Part shown: one piece after another, positions 1-6,200 of the stretch
How the letters are laid out: the number at the start of each line of letters is the position of its first letter
How positions within the stretch are numbered: position 1 is the first letter of the stretch
NCBI GenBank assembly: GCA_001784275.1
Contig: MFQB01000035.1
Location: 10,051-24,695 of the forward strand
DNA: 14,645 nt
Direction: 5' to 3'
Source of the DNA: Candidatus Magasanikbacteria bacterium RIFCSPHIGHO2_02_FULL_47_14
GTDB lineage: Bacteria; Patescibacteriota; Patescibacteriia; Magasanikbacterales; UBA922
Notes under the pieces: model-generated
The model's database searches: none
Seen by the model: only the letters and a program-made list of their open reading frames with translations
Told to the model about the DNA's origin: nothing
Translations under genes and position numbers: made by a program

Positions 1-139
1 TCTCCGGTCTCGGAGGAGTAGGCGTATACCCTACTAAAAAAATCTTTGTGACACCGCAGGCGTCGGCACACCGAAACATCGCTCCGACGTTATGACAAGA
101 GCGAATGTTTGGAAGTATAAGGTAAAAACGTTGCGGCAC
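1..139 (-). CDS. SpoU/TrmH-family RNA methyltransferase, N-terminal part (runs off left edge)
   Basis: About 46 residues are visible. They read as the N-terminus of a SpoU (SPOUT-fold) RNA 2'-O-ribose methyltransferase, a family that uses S-adenosylmethionine to methylate tRNA or rRNA. The signature is motif 1, with a run reading NIRSCHNVGAMFRCADACGV and then KIFLVGYTPTPP. In this family the Asn and Arg of that motif (N11 and R13 here) belong to the conserved substrate and catalytic site. The only in-frame start after the stop at 143-145 is GTG at 139, which puts the motif close to the N-terminus as in short SpoU proteins. The start lies 8 bases after the stop of the upstream 169-aa gene, so it is probably the last visible gene of that operon. 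The SAM-binding knot is outside the window, so the target RNA cannot be named. Confidence 0.85.
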   Translation of the reverse strand, partial: MPQRFYLILPNIRSCHNVGAMFRCADACGVTKIFLVGYTPTPPRPE

Positions 140-147
140 ACTTTATT

Positions 148-657
148 TTATCTTTGTGCCTCTACTCTTTCAGCGTCCAATCTACCAAGAGACGCATACA
201 CTTCTTGAATGCGCTGAGCCGTGTCCAAAATTTCATCGTGAAACTCTGTCAAATTAAAAATAGGAGCACGATCTTCTTTTTGCCTATAAATTTTAGAAAG
301 GAGTGCGCTGGGATTAAACCGCGCTCCTTCGCTGTGGTCATATAAAAGTTGGTCAATCTCTTCGTCCCTTTGTCCTTTACCTACCCAAAAAGTGTGATAA
401 AACGACCGGGCTGTTTCATATTCTTCCTGCAGTCGTTTTAAAATTTCCTCAAATGTTTTGACTACTTCCCCCCTTTCTAAACTTTCAACGTCGGGTATTC
501 CCAAATGCTCCGTTTTTCTGTCTCTCACTCTCTGTCGTAACCGATAATACTCACTATCAACGCTTGCCTCTTTACTGTCATACACGGGAATACCGGTTTC
601 TGCTTTGGGGACAAGCGATCCGGTATAAACTCCACGATCTGTAAATTCACCAGGCAT
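148..657 (-). CDS. hypothetical protein, 169 aa, charged and mostly helical
   Basis: I do not recognise this family. The 169-residue product is hydrophilic, with no signal peptide, membrane span or cysteine. The middle, about residues 36-100, is rich in Arg, Glu and Lys with heptad-like spacing (EEILKRLQEEYETARSFYHT), which suggests a helical or coiled-coil protein. The C-terminal helix contains FHDEILDTAQRIQEVYASLG. The ATG at 657 is the only good start. No Shine-Dalgarno motif precedes it. It lies 41 bases after the 43-aa gene and 8 bases before the SpoU gene, all on one strand, so co-transcription is likely. The function is unknown and the RNA methyltransferase neighbour is only weak guidance. 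Confidence 0.75.
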   Translation of the reverse strand: MPGEFTDRGVYTGSLVPKAETGIPVYDSKEASVDSEYYRLRQRVRDRKTEHLGIPDVESLERGEVVKTFEEILKRLQEEYETARSFYHTFWVGKGQRDEEIDQLLYDHSEGARFNPSALLSKIYRQKEDRAPIFNLTEFHDEILDTAQRIQEVYASLGRLDAERVEAQR

Positions 658-698
658 ATGAATGTTATTAGGTGGAAAATAAAATAATAAAACTTAAA

Positions 699-830
699 CT
701 ACCCAACTGCCACTCGGGGTAAAAACAAAAAAACAGATACCAAAAGCGCGATACCTGCCACAAGATACATGTAGACAAACGAAAAATCTGAGGATACGCC
801 GGTGTCACCGGTGTGCTTTTTGTATTGCAT
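699..830 (-). CDS. 43-aa single-span membrane microprotein, paralogous to the anchor of the 767-aa protein
   Basis: This short reading frame has ATG at 828-830 and TAG at 699-701 and encodes 43 residues. After a short polar N-terminus (K4, K5, H6) comes one hydrophobic span, about residues 18-37, then PRVAVG and the stop. The core FSFVYMYLVAGIALL followed by VSVFLF matches the N-terminal anchor of the 767-aa protein at 6201-8504 (FSFIYIYLVAGISLL, IAVFLF), with mostly conservative changes. The A-rich leaders also resemble each other, both ending in a stretch like AAACAAA before ATATG. It lies 28 bases after the 127-aa gene and 41 bases before the 169-aa gene in the same orientation. It could be a true microprotein sharing a membrane partner, or the remnant of a duplicated DUF5667-type gene. 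The intact frame in an operon favours the first. Confidence 0.7.
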   Translation of the reverse strand: MQYKKHTGDTGVSSDFSFVYMYLVAGIALLVSVFLFLPRVAVG

Positions 831-858
831 ATTTGTTTGTATGTTTATTTTTAACTTT

Positions 859-1242
859 TTAGTTGACTGTGAGTTCCTGTTCTATGTGTTGTACTATCTT
901 TGCGCGCTCATCCGGGAGCTGTTCCACGTTAAGGGACTTTAAACTTTCTATTATTCTCGCAGCCCGCGCTACCTTATAGGTTATATGTTCAACATCTCTC
1001 TTTGAGTTTTGCGCCTTGAACTGCGCTTCAACAGTGCGGAGCTCATTCAAAAACGCTTCGATTTTTGTTCTGGTCTTCTCCGGCAAATCGTTTCTTACCT
1101 GATCGACAAGATCGACCAACGTCAAAATTGCTCCATTTGCAAAATACTTGGCTTCCAGCTCGTCTTGTTGAAGGCCTTCCATATCATGATATGCTTGAGC
1201 TCTCCCCCAATTTTCGCCCCTTGATGATGAAAAATCACCCAT
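859..1242 (-). CDS. hypothetical protein, 127 aa, helical
   Basis: I do not recognise this family. The product is hydrophilic and helical, with a polar N-terminus (MGDFSSSRGENWGRAQAYHD), a more hydrophobic helix around FANGAILTLVDLVDQV, and two further amphipathic helices to the C-terminus. There is no signal peptide or membrane span. An upstream in-frame ATG at 1281 exists, but it lies in the -35 box of a strong promoter (TTGACA, 17 bases, TAAAAT). Transcription should begin near 1246, so the usable start is the ATG at 1242 with a leader of only about four bases. It appears to be the first gene of an operon with the 43-aa gene, the 169-aa gene and the SpoU gene. Function is unknown. Confidence 0.75.
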   Translation of the reverse strand: MGDFSSSRGENWGRAQAYHDMEGLQQDELEAKYFANGAILTLVDLVDQVRNDLPEKTRTKIEAFLNELRTVEAQFKAQNSKRDVEHITYKVARAARIIESLKSLNVEQLPDERAKIVQHIEQELTVN

Positions 1243-1252
1243 ATTATCTATT

Positions 1253-1281
1253 ATTTTAGCACAAAATTGCCCTTTTGTCAA
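1253..1281 (-). promoter_or_regulatory. sigma70-type promoter P1 for the 127-aa/43-aa/169-aa/SpoU operon
   Basis: Reading the minus strand, the -35 box is TTGACA (1276-1281, consensus) and the -10 box is TAAAAT (1253-1258), with a 17-base spacer. TGC before the -10 box makes an extended -10 element. The expected start point is about 1246, so the message would be essentially leaderless. It overlaps the divergent promoter at 1267-1295. Confidence 0.8.
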
Positions 1282-1295
1282 TTGTGTCGTACAAT
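1267..1295 (+). promoter_or_regulatory. sigma70-type promoter for the xer recombinase gene, overlapping P1
   Basis: The -35 box is TTGCCC (1267-1272, 4 of 6 consensus) and the -10 box is TACAAT (1290-1295, 5 of 6), with a 17-base spacer. The expected start point near 1302 is only about four bases before the ATG at 1306. Its -35 box lies inside the spacer of the minus-strand promoter, so both cannot be occupied by polymerase at once. Confidence 0.65.
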
Positions 1296-1305
1296 ATTTA
1301 TCACT

Positions 1306-2301
1306 ATGTCCCAGTCACTCTCCAAACTTCTCACAGAATTTCTTGAATATCTCGAAATTGAACGTAACCGCTCCCCAAAAACACTACAAAACTACCATTT
1401 TTACTTGGGCAGATTTGTGGAATGGTTTGGAAAAGACAGAAAGCCGGAGGGCATTACCAATGAAGACGTTCGAAAATATCGTTTATGGTTGAATCGTCTG
1501 ATCGATGTGCATGGTGAGCCGCTTAAAAAAAATACACAAAACTACCATTTGATTGCGCTCCGCTCTTTTTTGAAGTACCTGGCCAAACGAGACGTAAAAA
1601 CATTGTCAGCGGAAAAAATTGAACTCATGAAAATGCCGGATCGAGAGGTAAGTTTTCTCGACGGCAGCGACCTTGACCGGTTGCTGGCTGCTCCCATTGA
1701 GTCGAAACATCTTCAGGGAGACCCGACGACAAACCGTGCACTGTCGCGACTCACGTGTTTTCGAGATAAGGCAATACTGGAGTTGTTGTTTTCTACAGGT
1801 TTACGTGTTTCTGAGCTGGTTGGGTTAAAAAAAGACGATATCAACCTGGCACGTGAGGAGTTTACTGTCATGGGAAAAGGGAGAAAAAGCCGCGTCGTCT
1901 TTCTTTCTGAACAGGCTAAATATTGGATTAAGCAATACCTGACGGCAAGAAAAGATATGGGGCAGTGGCTATTTGTGTCACACGACAAAAAAAAGAAGCA
2001 TGAAGTCGCAAACAAAAAAGCCCAAGAGGCAAACCTTACACAGCGCTCTGTCCAGCGAATTGTCCAAAAGTGGGCAAAGGTTGCAGGAATTACGAAACGG
2101 GTAACACCCCACACCTTGCGCCACTCATTTGCTACTGATCTATTGTTTGGAGGGGCAGACATCCGTTCCGTGCAAACGATGTTAGGCCACTCTTCGATCA
2201 CCACAACTCAAATATATACCCACGTGACTGACCGCGAACTACGAAATATTCACAAAAAATTTCACGGCAAAGGGCGAAAAAACAAGGATTCTCAAAAATA
2301 A
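1306..2301 (+). CDS. xerC: XerC/XerD-type tyrosine recombinase
   Basis: This 331-aa integrase/recombinase has the usual Xer length. Residues about 3-95 form the N-terminal SAM-like DNA-binding domain (EYLEIERNRSPKTLQNYHFY). Residues about 115-318 are the catalytic domain. The full active-site set is visible: R167 in STGLRVSEL, K191 in MGKGRKSR, H269 and R272 in HTLRH, H295 in MLGHSS, and the nucleophile Y304 in TTQIYTHV. Xer proteins resolve chromosome dimers at dif by strand exchange through a 3'-phosphotyrosine link. Many CPR genomes carry one such chromosomal gene, and a prophage-type integrase is the alternative. The ATG at 1306 is preferred over an in-frame ATG at 1267, because the earlier one lies in the -35 box of the gene's promoter. 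No attachment site or repeated tRNA end is visible, which favours a housekeeping Xer. The symbol is approximate, since XerC and XerD cannot be told apart here. Confidence 0.92.
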   Translation: MSQSLSKLLTEFLEYLEIERNRSPKTLQNYHFYLGRFVEWFGKDRKPEGITNEDVRKYRLWLNRLIDVHGEPLKKNTQNYHLIALRSFLKYLAKRDVKTLSAEKIELMKMPDREVSFLDGSDLDRLLAAPIESKHLQGDPTTNRALSRLTCFRDKAILELLFSTGLRVSELVGLKKDDINLAREEFTVMGKGRKSRVVFLSEQAKYWIKQYLTARKDMGQWLFVSHDKKKKHEVANKKAQEANLTQRSVQRIVQKWAKVAGITKRVTPHTLRHSFATDLLFGGADIRSVQTMLGHSSITTTQIYTHVTDRELRNIHKKFHGKGRKNKDSQK

Positions 2302-2317
2302 ACCTGCATGATATAAT
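2289..2317 (+). promoter_or_regulatory. extended -10 promoter for the HTH gene
   Basis: The -10 box is TATAAT (2312-2317, perfect consensus) preceded by TGA, giving an extended -10 element. A weaker -35 box, TTCTCA (2289-2294), lies 17 bases upstream and overlaps the end of the recombinase gene. Transcription from about 2324 would give a 25-base leader with no Shine-Dalgarno motif. It could also serve tRNA-Arg and the methyltransferase downstream. Confidence 0.6.
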
Positions 2318-2348
2318 AGAGCAGCATATTATATATGTTCGTTTATTT

Positions 2349-3008
2349 ATGAAATACCAGGAAAGACTGCTCGCCATAAAGATGAGAAGACGGGGAAAAA
2401 GTTACAAAGAAATTAGAAAGGTAATAACGGTTTCAAAAGCCACTCTCAGTGTGTGGCTACGTGACGTACGTCTCACAGAAAAACAAAAAAAGAGACTGTA
2501 TGTAACATTGCGACAGCAAAACGGCTACCGCCTTGCGAAAAGAAACCAGGAGGAAAAAAAGGCAAGAAAAATTAACACCACCACTCAAGCAAGGAAAGAA
2601 GTTTTATCTCTGGTCACAGACCCTTTATTTTTATCAGGAGTTATGCTATATTGGGCCGAAGGCGACAAGTCTGAAGAGACCGAGGATGTTAAGTTTAGTA
2701 ACTCGAGTCCGGATATGATCCGGCTCATGGTTCGTTGGTTCGTAAAATATTGTAAGGTGCCAAAAGAAAAACTAAGAATTGCGCTTCACATACACGAGCT
2801 TCACAACAGAAGAAAAATTGAAAAATACTGGTCAGATATTACTGGCATCCCGCTTTCACAATTTCATAAGACACAAATTAAACCAACTTCACTTGGTCAT
2901 CGAAAAAATCGACTATACAATGGAACTTGCTGTATACGAGTCAGTAACAAAACCATTTTTCGAAAGATACAAGGATGGAAACTTGGATTAATTGAACACC
3001 TGTTGTAA
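2349..3008 (+). CDS. helix-turn-helix protein with LAGLIDADG-like C-terminal part
   Basis: The 219-aa protein is strongly basic. Residues about 5-40 (YQERLLAIKMRRRGKSYKEI, then VSKATLSVWLRDV) form a resolvase/homeodomain-like helix-turn-helix. A Lys/Arg-rich linker follows to about residue 85. The C-terminal part starts with FLSGVMLYWAEGDKSEE (about 94-110), which resembles a LAGLIDADG helix with E104 at the acidic position, and continues with KFSNSSPDMIRLMVRWFVKY. Proteins of this build occur alone in many CPR and actinobacterial genomes, usually as hypothetical proteins. DNA binding is well supported. Nuclease activity is uncertain, because one LAGLIDADG motif would need dimerisation and the domain may be a non-catalytic relative, as in WhiA. 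It begins after a good promoter and ends 6 bases before tRNA-Arg. No intron or intein is visible nearby. Confidence 0.75.
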   Translation: MKYQERLLAIKMRRRGKSYKEIRKVITVSKATLSVWLRDVRLTEKQKKRLYVTLRQQNGYRLAKRNQEEKKARKINTTTQARKEVLSLVTDPLFLSGVMLYWAEGDKSEETEDVKFSNSSPDMIRLMVRWFVKYCKVPKEKLRIALHIHELHNRRKIEKYWSDITGIPLSQFHKTQIKPTSLGHRKNRLYNGTCCIRVSNKTIFRKIQGWKLGLIEHLL

Positions 3009-3014
3009 CAACGA

Positions 3015-3089
3015 GCCCCTATAGTTCAATGGATAGAACGGCGGACTTCTAATCCGTAGATGCAGGTTCGATTCCTGCTGGGGGTACCA
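3015..3089 (+). tRNA. tRNA-Arg-TCT: tRNA-Arg(TCT), CCA encoded
   Basis: A full cloverleaf can be drawn. The acceptor stem is GCCCCTA with TGGGGGT, closed by a G1-U72 wobble and containing a second wobble at 6-67. The D stem is GTTC/GAAC, the anticodon stem GCGGA/TCCGT with loop CTTCTAA (anticodon TCT, reading AGA/AGG), and the T arm GCAGG-TTCGATT-CCTGC. Discriminator A is at 3086 and CCA is encoded at 3087-3089. No convincing promoter of its own is seen, so it is probably read through from the HTH gene 6 bases upstream. A methyltransferase gene starts 15 bases downstream. Confidence 0.97.
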
Positions 3090-3104
3090 AGAGTAAACAA
3101 AAAC

Positions 3105-4241
3105 ATGAAGTATCTCTTTGAGCTTGGTCGCCATCCAAAACTTTCTCGTGCAGAAATCGAGCATGTCTTTTTGCGCCTACACATTCAGATACAAGACACG
3201 ATGTTGACTCCTGACGGGCTTATTATCACACCCAGCGCCCCCCTGGACCCAAACTACCTCATGTCGCAACTTGGTGGCACCATTAAAATAGCAGAAGAGA
3301 TGGCTGAACTAAAAAATCCAACAACAGATATTGCCGACTACCTCATCGCTACTACTCCAACGACTAAAATACAGTTTTCGCTTTCCGGAAAAGACGCGCG
3401 CCGAATTGCGATGACAGTAAAAAAAGGGCTGGTGTCACGGGAAAAGTCTGTACGACTTATTGAAGCGAACAATACAGCCACCATTATCCATAACAATCTC
3501 ATCGAACGTGGGGCAGACCTAACATTCACGAACGGTTCTTTATTTGTAACACGAGCAGTCCAGCCGATTGAAGAACTCAGTGCCAGAGATTACGGCCGAC
3601 CTGGAAGAGACGCTCGCAACGGCATGTTGCCACCGAAGTTAGCTCGGATGGTGGTAAACCTGGGAATAAGTGATTGTGCTATCCAAAAGATAAAACTCTT
3701 AGATCCATTTTGCGGATCCGGGACTGTCTTGGCAGAAGCTCTTCTCGTAGGGGTTGCCAATATTGTCGGCTCTGACCTTTCTGACAAGGCAGTTTCTGAC
3801 TCTAAAAAAAATATAGAGTGGGTGCGCGGTGAGTCGTCTGACAAACCAACCTCGGTACACATTTTTCAGTGCGACGTTAAAAAAATCCAAACCCATCTGA
3901 AACCAAAGTCAGTGGATGTTATTGTAACCGAGCCACTTTTAGGCAGCCCTCTTACAGGAAAAGAAACACGTGAACAGCTGCAAAAACAAACTCGCGAACT
4001 CGCGACTTTGTACGTCGATGCATTCAAAACTTTTCAAAAAATTCTAAAGCCTGGCGGCACTGCTGTCTTTATTATTCCTCAGTTCTTACACAAAAACGAA
4101 TGGTTCAAAGTTGGATGTGTTGAAGAAATAAAACAATTAGGATTTGTACCCCAACCTCTCACAGGCAGTGAATTATCTCTCCTATATCACAGACCGGGCC
4201 AGTTCATCGCAAGAAATATTTGGAAGTTTCAACTTCATTAA
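3105..4241 (+). CDS. Trm11/TrmG10-like tRNA guanine-N2 methyltransferase
   Basis: The 378-aa product is a class I SAM-dependent methyltransferase of the type that makes N2-methylguanosine at tRNA position 10. SAM motif I is LLDPFCGSGTVLAEA (about 198-212), and an acidic residue follows in VGSDLS. The catalytic motif VIVTEPLLG (272-280) has the T-E-P-x-L-G form found in archaeal TrmG10 and Trm11 relatives in place of the commoner D/N-P-P-Y. The stretch RDYGRPGRDARNGMLPPKLA (161-180) is also typical. The N-terminal ~150 residues would hold the RNA-binding THUMP-like region, which I cannot confirm residue by residue. An in-frame ATG at 3060 lies inside tRNA-Arg, so the ATG at 3105 is chosen. The gene starts 15 bases after the tRNA and ends in a terminator. 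The exact target guanosine is inferred from the family. Confidence 0.85.
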   Translation: MKYLFELGRHPKLSRAEIEHVFLRLHIQIQDTMLTPDGLIITPSAPLDPNYLMSQLGGTIKIAEEMAELKNPTTDIADYLIATTPTTKIQFSLSGKDARRIAMTVKKGLVSREKSVRLIEANNTATIIHNNLIERGADLTFTNGSLFVTRAVQPIEELSARDYGRPGRDARNGMLPPKLARMVVNLGISDCAIQKIKLLDPFCGSGTVLAEALLVGVANIVGSDLSDKAVSDSKKNIEWVRGESSDKPTSVHIFQCDVKKIQTHLKPKSVDVIVTEPLLGSPLTGKETREQLQKQTRELATLYVDAFKTFQKILKPGGTAVFIIPQFLHKNEWFKVGCVEEIKQLGFVPQPLTGSELSLLYHRPGQFIARNIWKFQLH

Positions 4242-4269
4242 AAAAGCCCGGAATTAATCGGGCTTTTTT
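4240..4269. terminator. bidirectional intrinsic terminator
   Basis: The hairpin arms AGCCCG (4245-4250) and CGGGCT (4259-4264) enclose the loop GAATTAAT. The stem is flanked by A5 on the left and T6-7 on the right, so each strand gives a GC stem followed by a U tract. It ends the methyltransferase transcript on the plus strand and the superoxide dismutase transcript on the minus strand. Its left arm overlaps the methyltransferase TAA stop. Confidence 0.9.
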
Positions 4270-4276
4270 TAAACTT

Positions 4277-4864
4277 TCATCTTCGAGTCTCAAATCTCTT
4301 TTGGACTACACTCCAGTCAAGGGCGTTAAAAAATGCACTGATGTAGTCTGCTCGTTTCAATCCGTAGTCAATCATAAACGCGTGCTCAAAAACATCCATA
4401 ACTAACAAAGGCGTGCAGCCTGCCAGGTGCCCCACATCGTGTTCGTTCACCCACATGTTGAACAAACACCCTTGTGGATCGTCATACATCACGACCCAGC
4501 CGATGCCACGCATAGCGCCCACTGCTTTAAAGTCCTTTTCCCAGAGTTCATAAGACCCAAACTCCTCCACAATTCGTTTCGTCAGGCCATTTGAGTCACT
4601 CAACTTTCCTCCCTCACGACTCATATTTTCAAAATAATACTCGTGCAAACGCATTCCATTAAACTCCCACCCCAAACGACGAGAAAGTTCCGCATACTCC
4701 GGCGTTGCCGTCTGGTCAGACTTCAATAATACATCCAGCTTTTCCAATAAAATATTGGTATTTTTCACGTAGCCCTGGTAGAGGGTAAAATGATTATTTA
4801 ACAGTTGATCACTAAATCCCGGAGTGCCAAGGAGCCTGGAAAAATCTTTTGGTTCGTAAGACAT
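4277..4864 (-). CDS. divergent Fe/Mn-family superoxide dismutase
   Basis: The 195-aa enzyme would convert superoxide to O2 and H2O2 in the cytoplasm; there is no signal peptide. The four metal ligands can be assigned as H25 (NNHFTLYQGYVKNTN), H74 (MRLHEYYFENM), D157 and H161 (DVFEHAFMIDYG). The sequence departs from the E. coli enzymes. The H26-to-Y34 spacing of eight is seven here (H25 to Y32). Tyr (Y29) stands four residues after the first ligand, where gateway His30 is expected. The segment before the last ligands reads MWVNEHDVGHLAG. Residues deciding Fe against Mn could not be aligned, so the metal is left open. It is the last gene of a four-gene operon, 15 bases after peroxiredoxin, and is followed by the shared terminator. 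Confidence 0.93.
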   Translation of the reverse strand: MSYEPKDFSRLLGTPGFSDQLLNNHFTLYQGYVKNTNILLEKLDVLLKSDQTATPEYAELSRRLGWEFNGMRLHEYYFENMSREGGKLSDSNGLTKRIVEEFGSYELWEKDFKAVGAMRGIGWVVMYDDPQGCLFNMWVNEHDVGHLAGCTPLLVMDVFEHAFMIDYGLKRADYISAFFNALDWSVVQKRFETRR

Positions 4865-4879
4865 AAGAAAAAGTTAATA

Positions 4880-5452
4880 CTATATCTTCCCTACCAGGTT
4901 CACCCCCGGTCTTAACGTCTCTGCTCCTGGCTTCCAACTTGCTGGGCAAACCTCTCCTCCATGTTCATGCACATACTGTGCGGCTTGCAGCTTCCGTAAC
5001 AGCTCGGCAGCAGACCTACCAATGGAGTTGTCGTGCATTTCATATGCTTTGATAACCCCGTCCGGGTCAACGATGAAACTTGCGCGGTATGAAAGCCCTT
5101 CTTCCTCTATGTACGTGCCAAGTGCGCGACACAAACCACCTGCGGGGTCAGCGGCCATTGGGAATTGCACAGTGCGAATTGCCGGCGAGTTATCATGCCA
5201 TGCTTTATGCACAAACGCAGTGTCTGTGCTCACACTGAGTACCTCTGCATCGACTTTTTGAAACTCACTATACAAATCCGCCACTTCTTTTAACTCGGTT
5301 GGGCACACAAAGGTAAAATCGGCTGGGTAAAAAAATAACACCAGCCACCTTCCTCGATACTCTGTGAGTCTGACTTTTTGTATCTTATCGTTATGGTAGA
5401 CCTCAAGTGTGAGGTCGGGAAGAAATGAATTTATAAGGTTAGATAGGTGCAT
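4880..5452 (-). CDS. ahpC: typical 2-Cys peroxiredoxin (AhpC/Prx1 class)
   Basis: The 190-aa thiol peroxidase reduces H2O2 and organic peroxides. The peroxidatic cysteine C50 sits in FYPADFTFVCPTE with T47 and a conserved active-site Arg (R123 in SYRASFIVDPDG). The resolving cysteine C169 is in GGEVCPASWKPG near the C-terminus, the layout of decameric Prx1/AhpC proteins. Length and thioredoxin-like order are normal. No AhpF or thioredoxin reductase is in the window, so the reductant must be encoded elsewhere. The gene starts 10 bases after the transporter and ends 15 bases before superoxide dismutase, so the enzyme removing peroxide is made together with the enzyme producing it. No Shine-Dalgarno motif is seen. 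The symbol reflects the class, not proven orthology. Confidence 0.95.
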   Translation of the reverse strand: MHLSNLINSFLPDLTLEVYHNDKIQKVRLTEYRGRWLVLFFYPADFTFVCPTELKEVADLYSEFQKVDAEVLSVSTDTAFVHKAWHDNSPAIRTVQFPMAADPAGGLCRALGTYIEEEGLSYRASFIVDPDGVIKAYEMHDNSIGRSAAELLRKLQAAQYVHEHGGEVCPASWKPGAETLRPGVNLVGKI

Positions 5453-5462
5453 ATACCGTATC

Positions 5463-6185
5463 TTAACCCAAAATTACTTTTTCTACCATCTGGCCAACAA
5501 AATATCCAACTGCGGCAGCAGTGCCACCCAATAACACCATCTCAACTCCTATCTTGACCCAAGGTTGCTTCGAGTAGCGGGTTACAAGTGCTCCCAACCC
5601 CATAAGCCCTACCGGAGTGACGACCAACGACGCGACAATGGCTGTCGATACATTGGAAAAAAGTAAATACGGAATCAGTGGAATGGCCCCGCCAATAATA
5701 TACGAAACTCCCATGGCCACACCGCTCTTCAGCGGCTCCTGCTTGTGGTCCGGGAATACTTTCAACTCCCGATAGGCCATCTCCTGCAAAAACAACTCGC
5801 GTTTCTGCGACGCCTCTTCTGCCATCTTCTCAGCCAGCGGTTGCGTCCACCCATCTTTTACGTACATCCCCACCAGCTCTTCCTTTTCTGCTTCTGGAAA
5901 CTGTTTAAGTTCGGCTCGTTCTTCATCCAACTTCCGCTCATCAATAGCACGTTCTGACTTATTTGACACATACGAACCGATCGCCATAGAGATTGACTCA
6001 ACTCCAATGACGACCAACCCTGACAAGACGACAATATAGTGATCCTGAACCGCTGCGGCAATTCCGGTAACAGCCCCGAATGTCGAAACCATGCCATCCT
6101 CCATACCAAATACCACTTCGCGAATCACGCGCGCAATGTTGGGATCTTTATGGTGAATATAATTCGGGTTCCGCTCGATGTGCAT
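5463..6185 (-). CDS. VIT1/CCC1-family Fe2+/Mn2+ transporter
   Basis: The 240-aa membrane protein belongs to the vacuolar iron transporter family, which moves Fe2+ or Mn2+ out of the cytoplasm, usually by H+ antiport. The first span has VFGMEDGMVSTFGAVTGIAA (about 26-45) with D30. The second has VIGVESISMAIGSYVSNKSE (59-78) with E63 and M67. Both carry the conserved transport residues of VIT1. Residues about 78-145 form an acidic helical hairpin (ERKLDEERAELKQFPEAEKEE) corresponding to the cytoplasmic metal-binding domain. Three more spans follow at about 155-177, 179-203 and 209-235. It lies between the DUF5667-like gene (15 bases upstream) and peroxiredoxin (10 bases downstream). Removing free iron or manganese would limit Fenton chemistry, which fits its partners. 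Direction and metal are inferred from the family. Confidence 0.93.
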   Translation of the reverse strand: MHIERNPNYIHHKDPNIARVIREVVFGMEDGMVSTFGAVTGIAAAVQDHYIVVLSGLVVIGVESISMAIGSYVSNKSERAIDERKLDEERAELKQFPEAEKEELVGMYVKDGWTQPLAEKMAEEASQKRELFLQEMAYRELKVFPDHKQEPLKSGVAMGVSYIIGGAIPLIPYLLFSNVSTAIVASLVVTPVGLMGLGALVTRYSKQPWVKIGVEMVLLGGTAAAVGYFVGQMVEKVILG

Positions 6186-6200
6186 ATCAATGAGACTGTA

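Noticed and set aside
17..42. AGTAGG/CCTACT hairpin followed by seven A residues
   Set aside because: It lies within the SpoU coding region. On the coding strand the T run comes before the stem, so it cannot act as a terminator there; on the other strand the stem is followed by A, not T.
799..811. Palindrome CCGGTGTCACCGG as operator or hairpin
   Set aside because: It falls inside the 43-aa coding sequence and is explained by repeated Thr-Gly codons around Asp; the odd centre leaves too short a loop for a good hairpin.
1306..3089. Recombinase, HTH protein and tRNA-Arg as an integrated mobile element
   Set aside because: No second copy of the tRNA 3' end is visible, no cargo or other phage/plasmid gene is present, and the recombinase looks like a housekeeping Xer. 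A larger element cannot be excluded beyond the window.
3060..3104. Upstream ATG of the methyltransferase gene at 3060
   Set aside because: It lies inside tRNA-Arg, and the encoded residues are tRNA sequence; homology to the family begins at the ATG at 3105.
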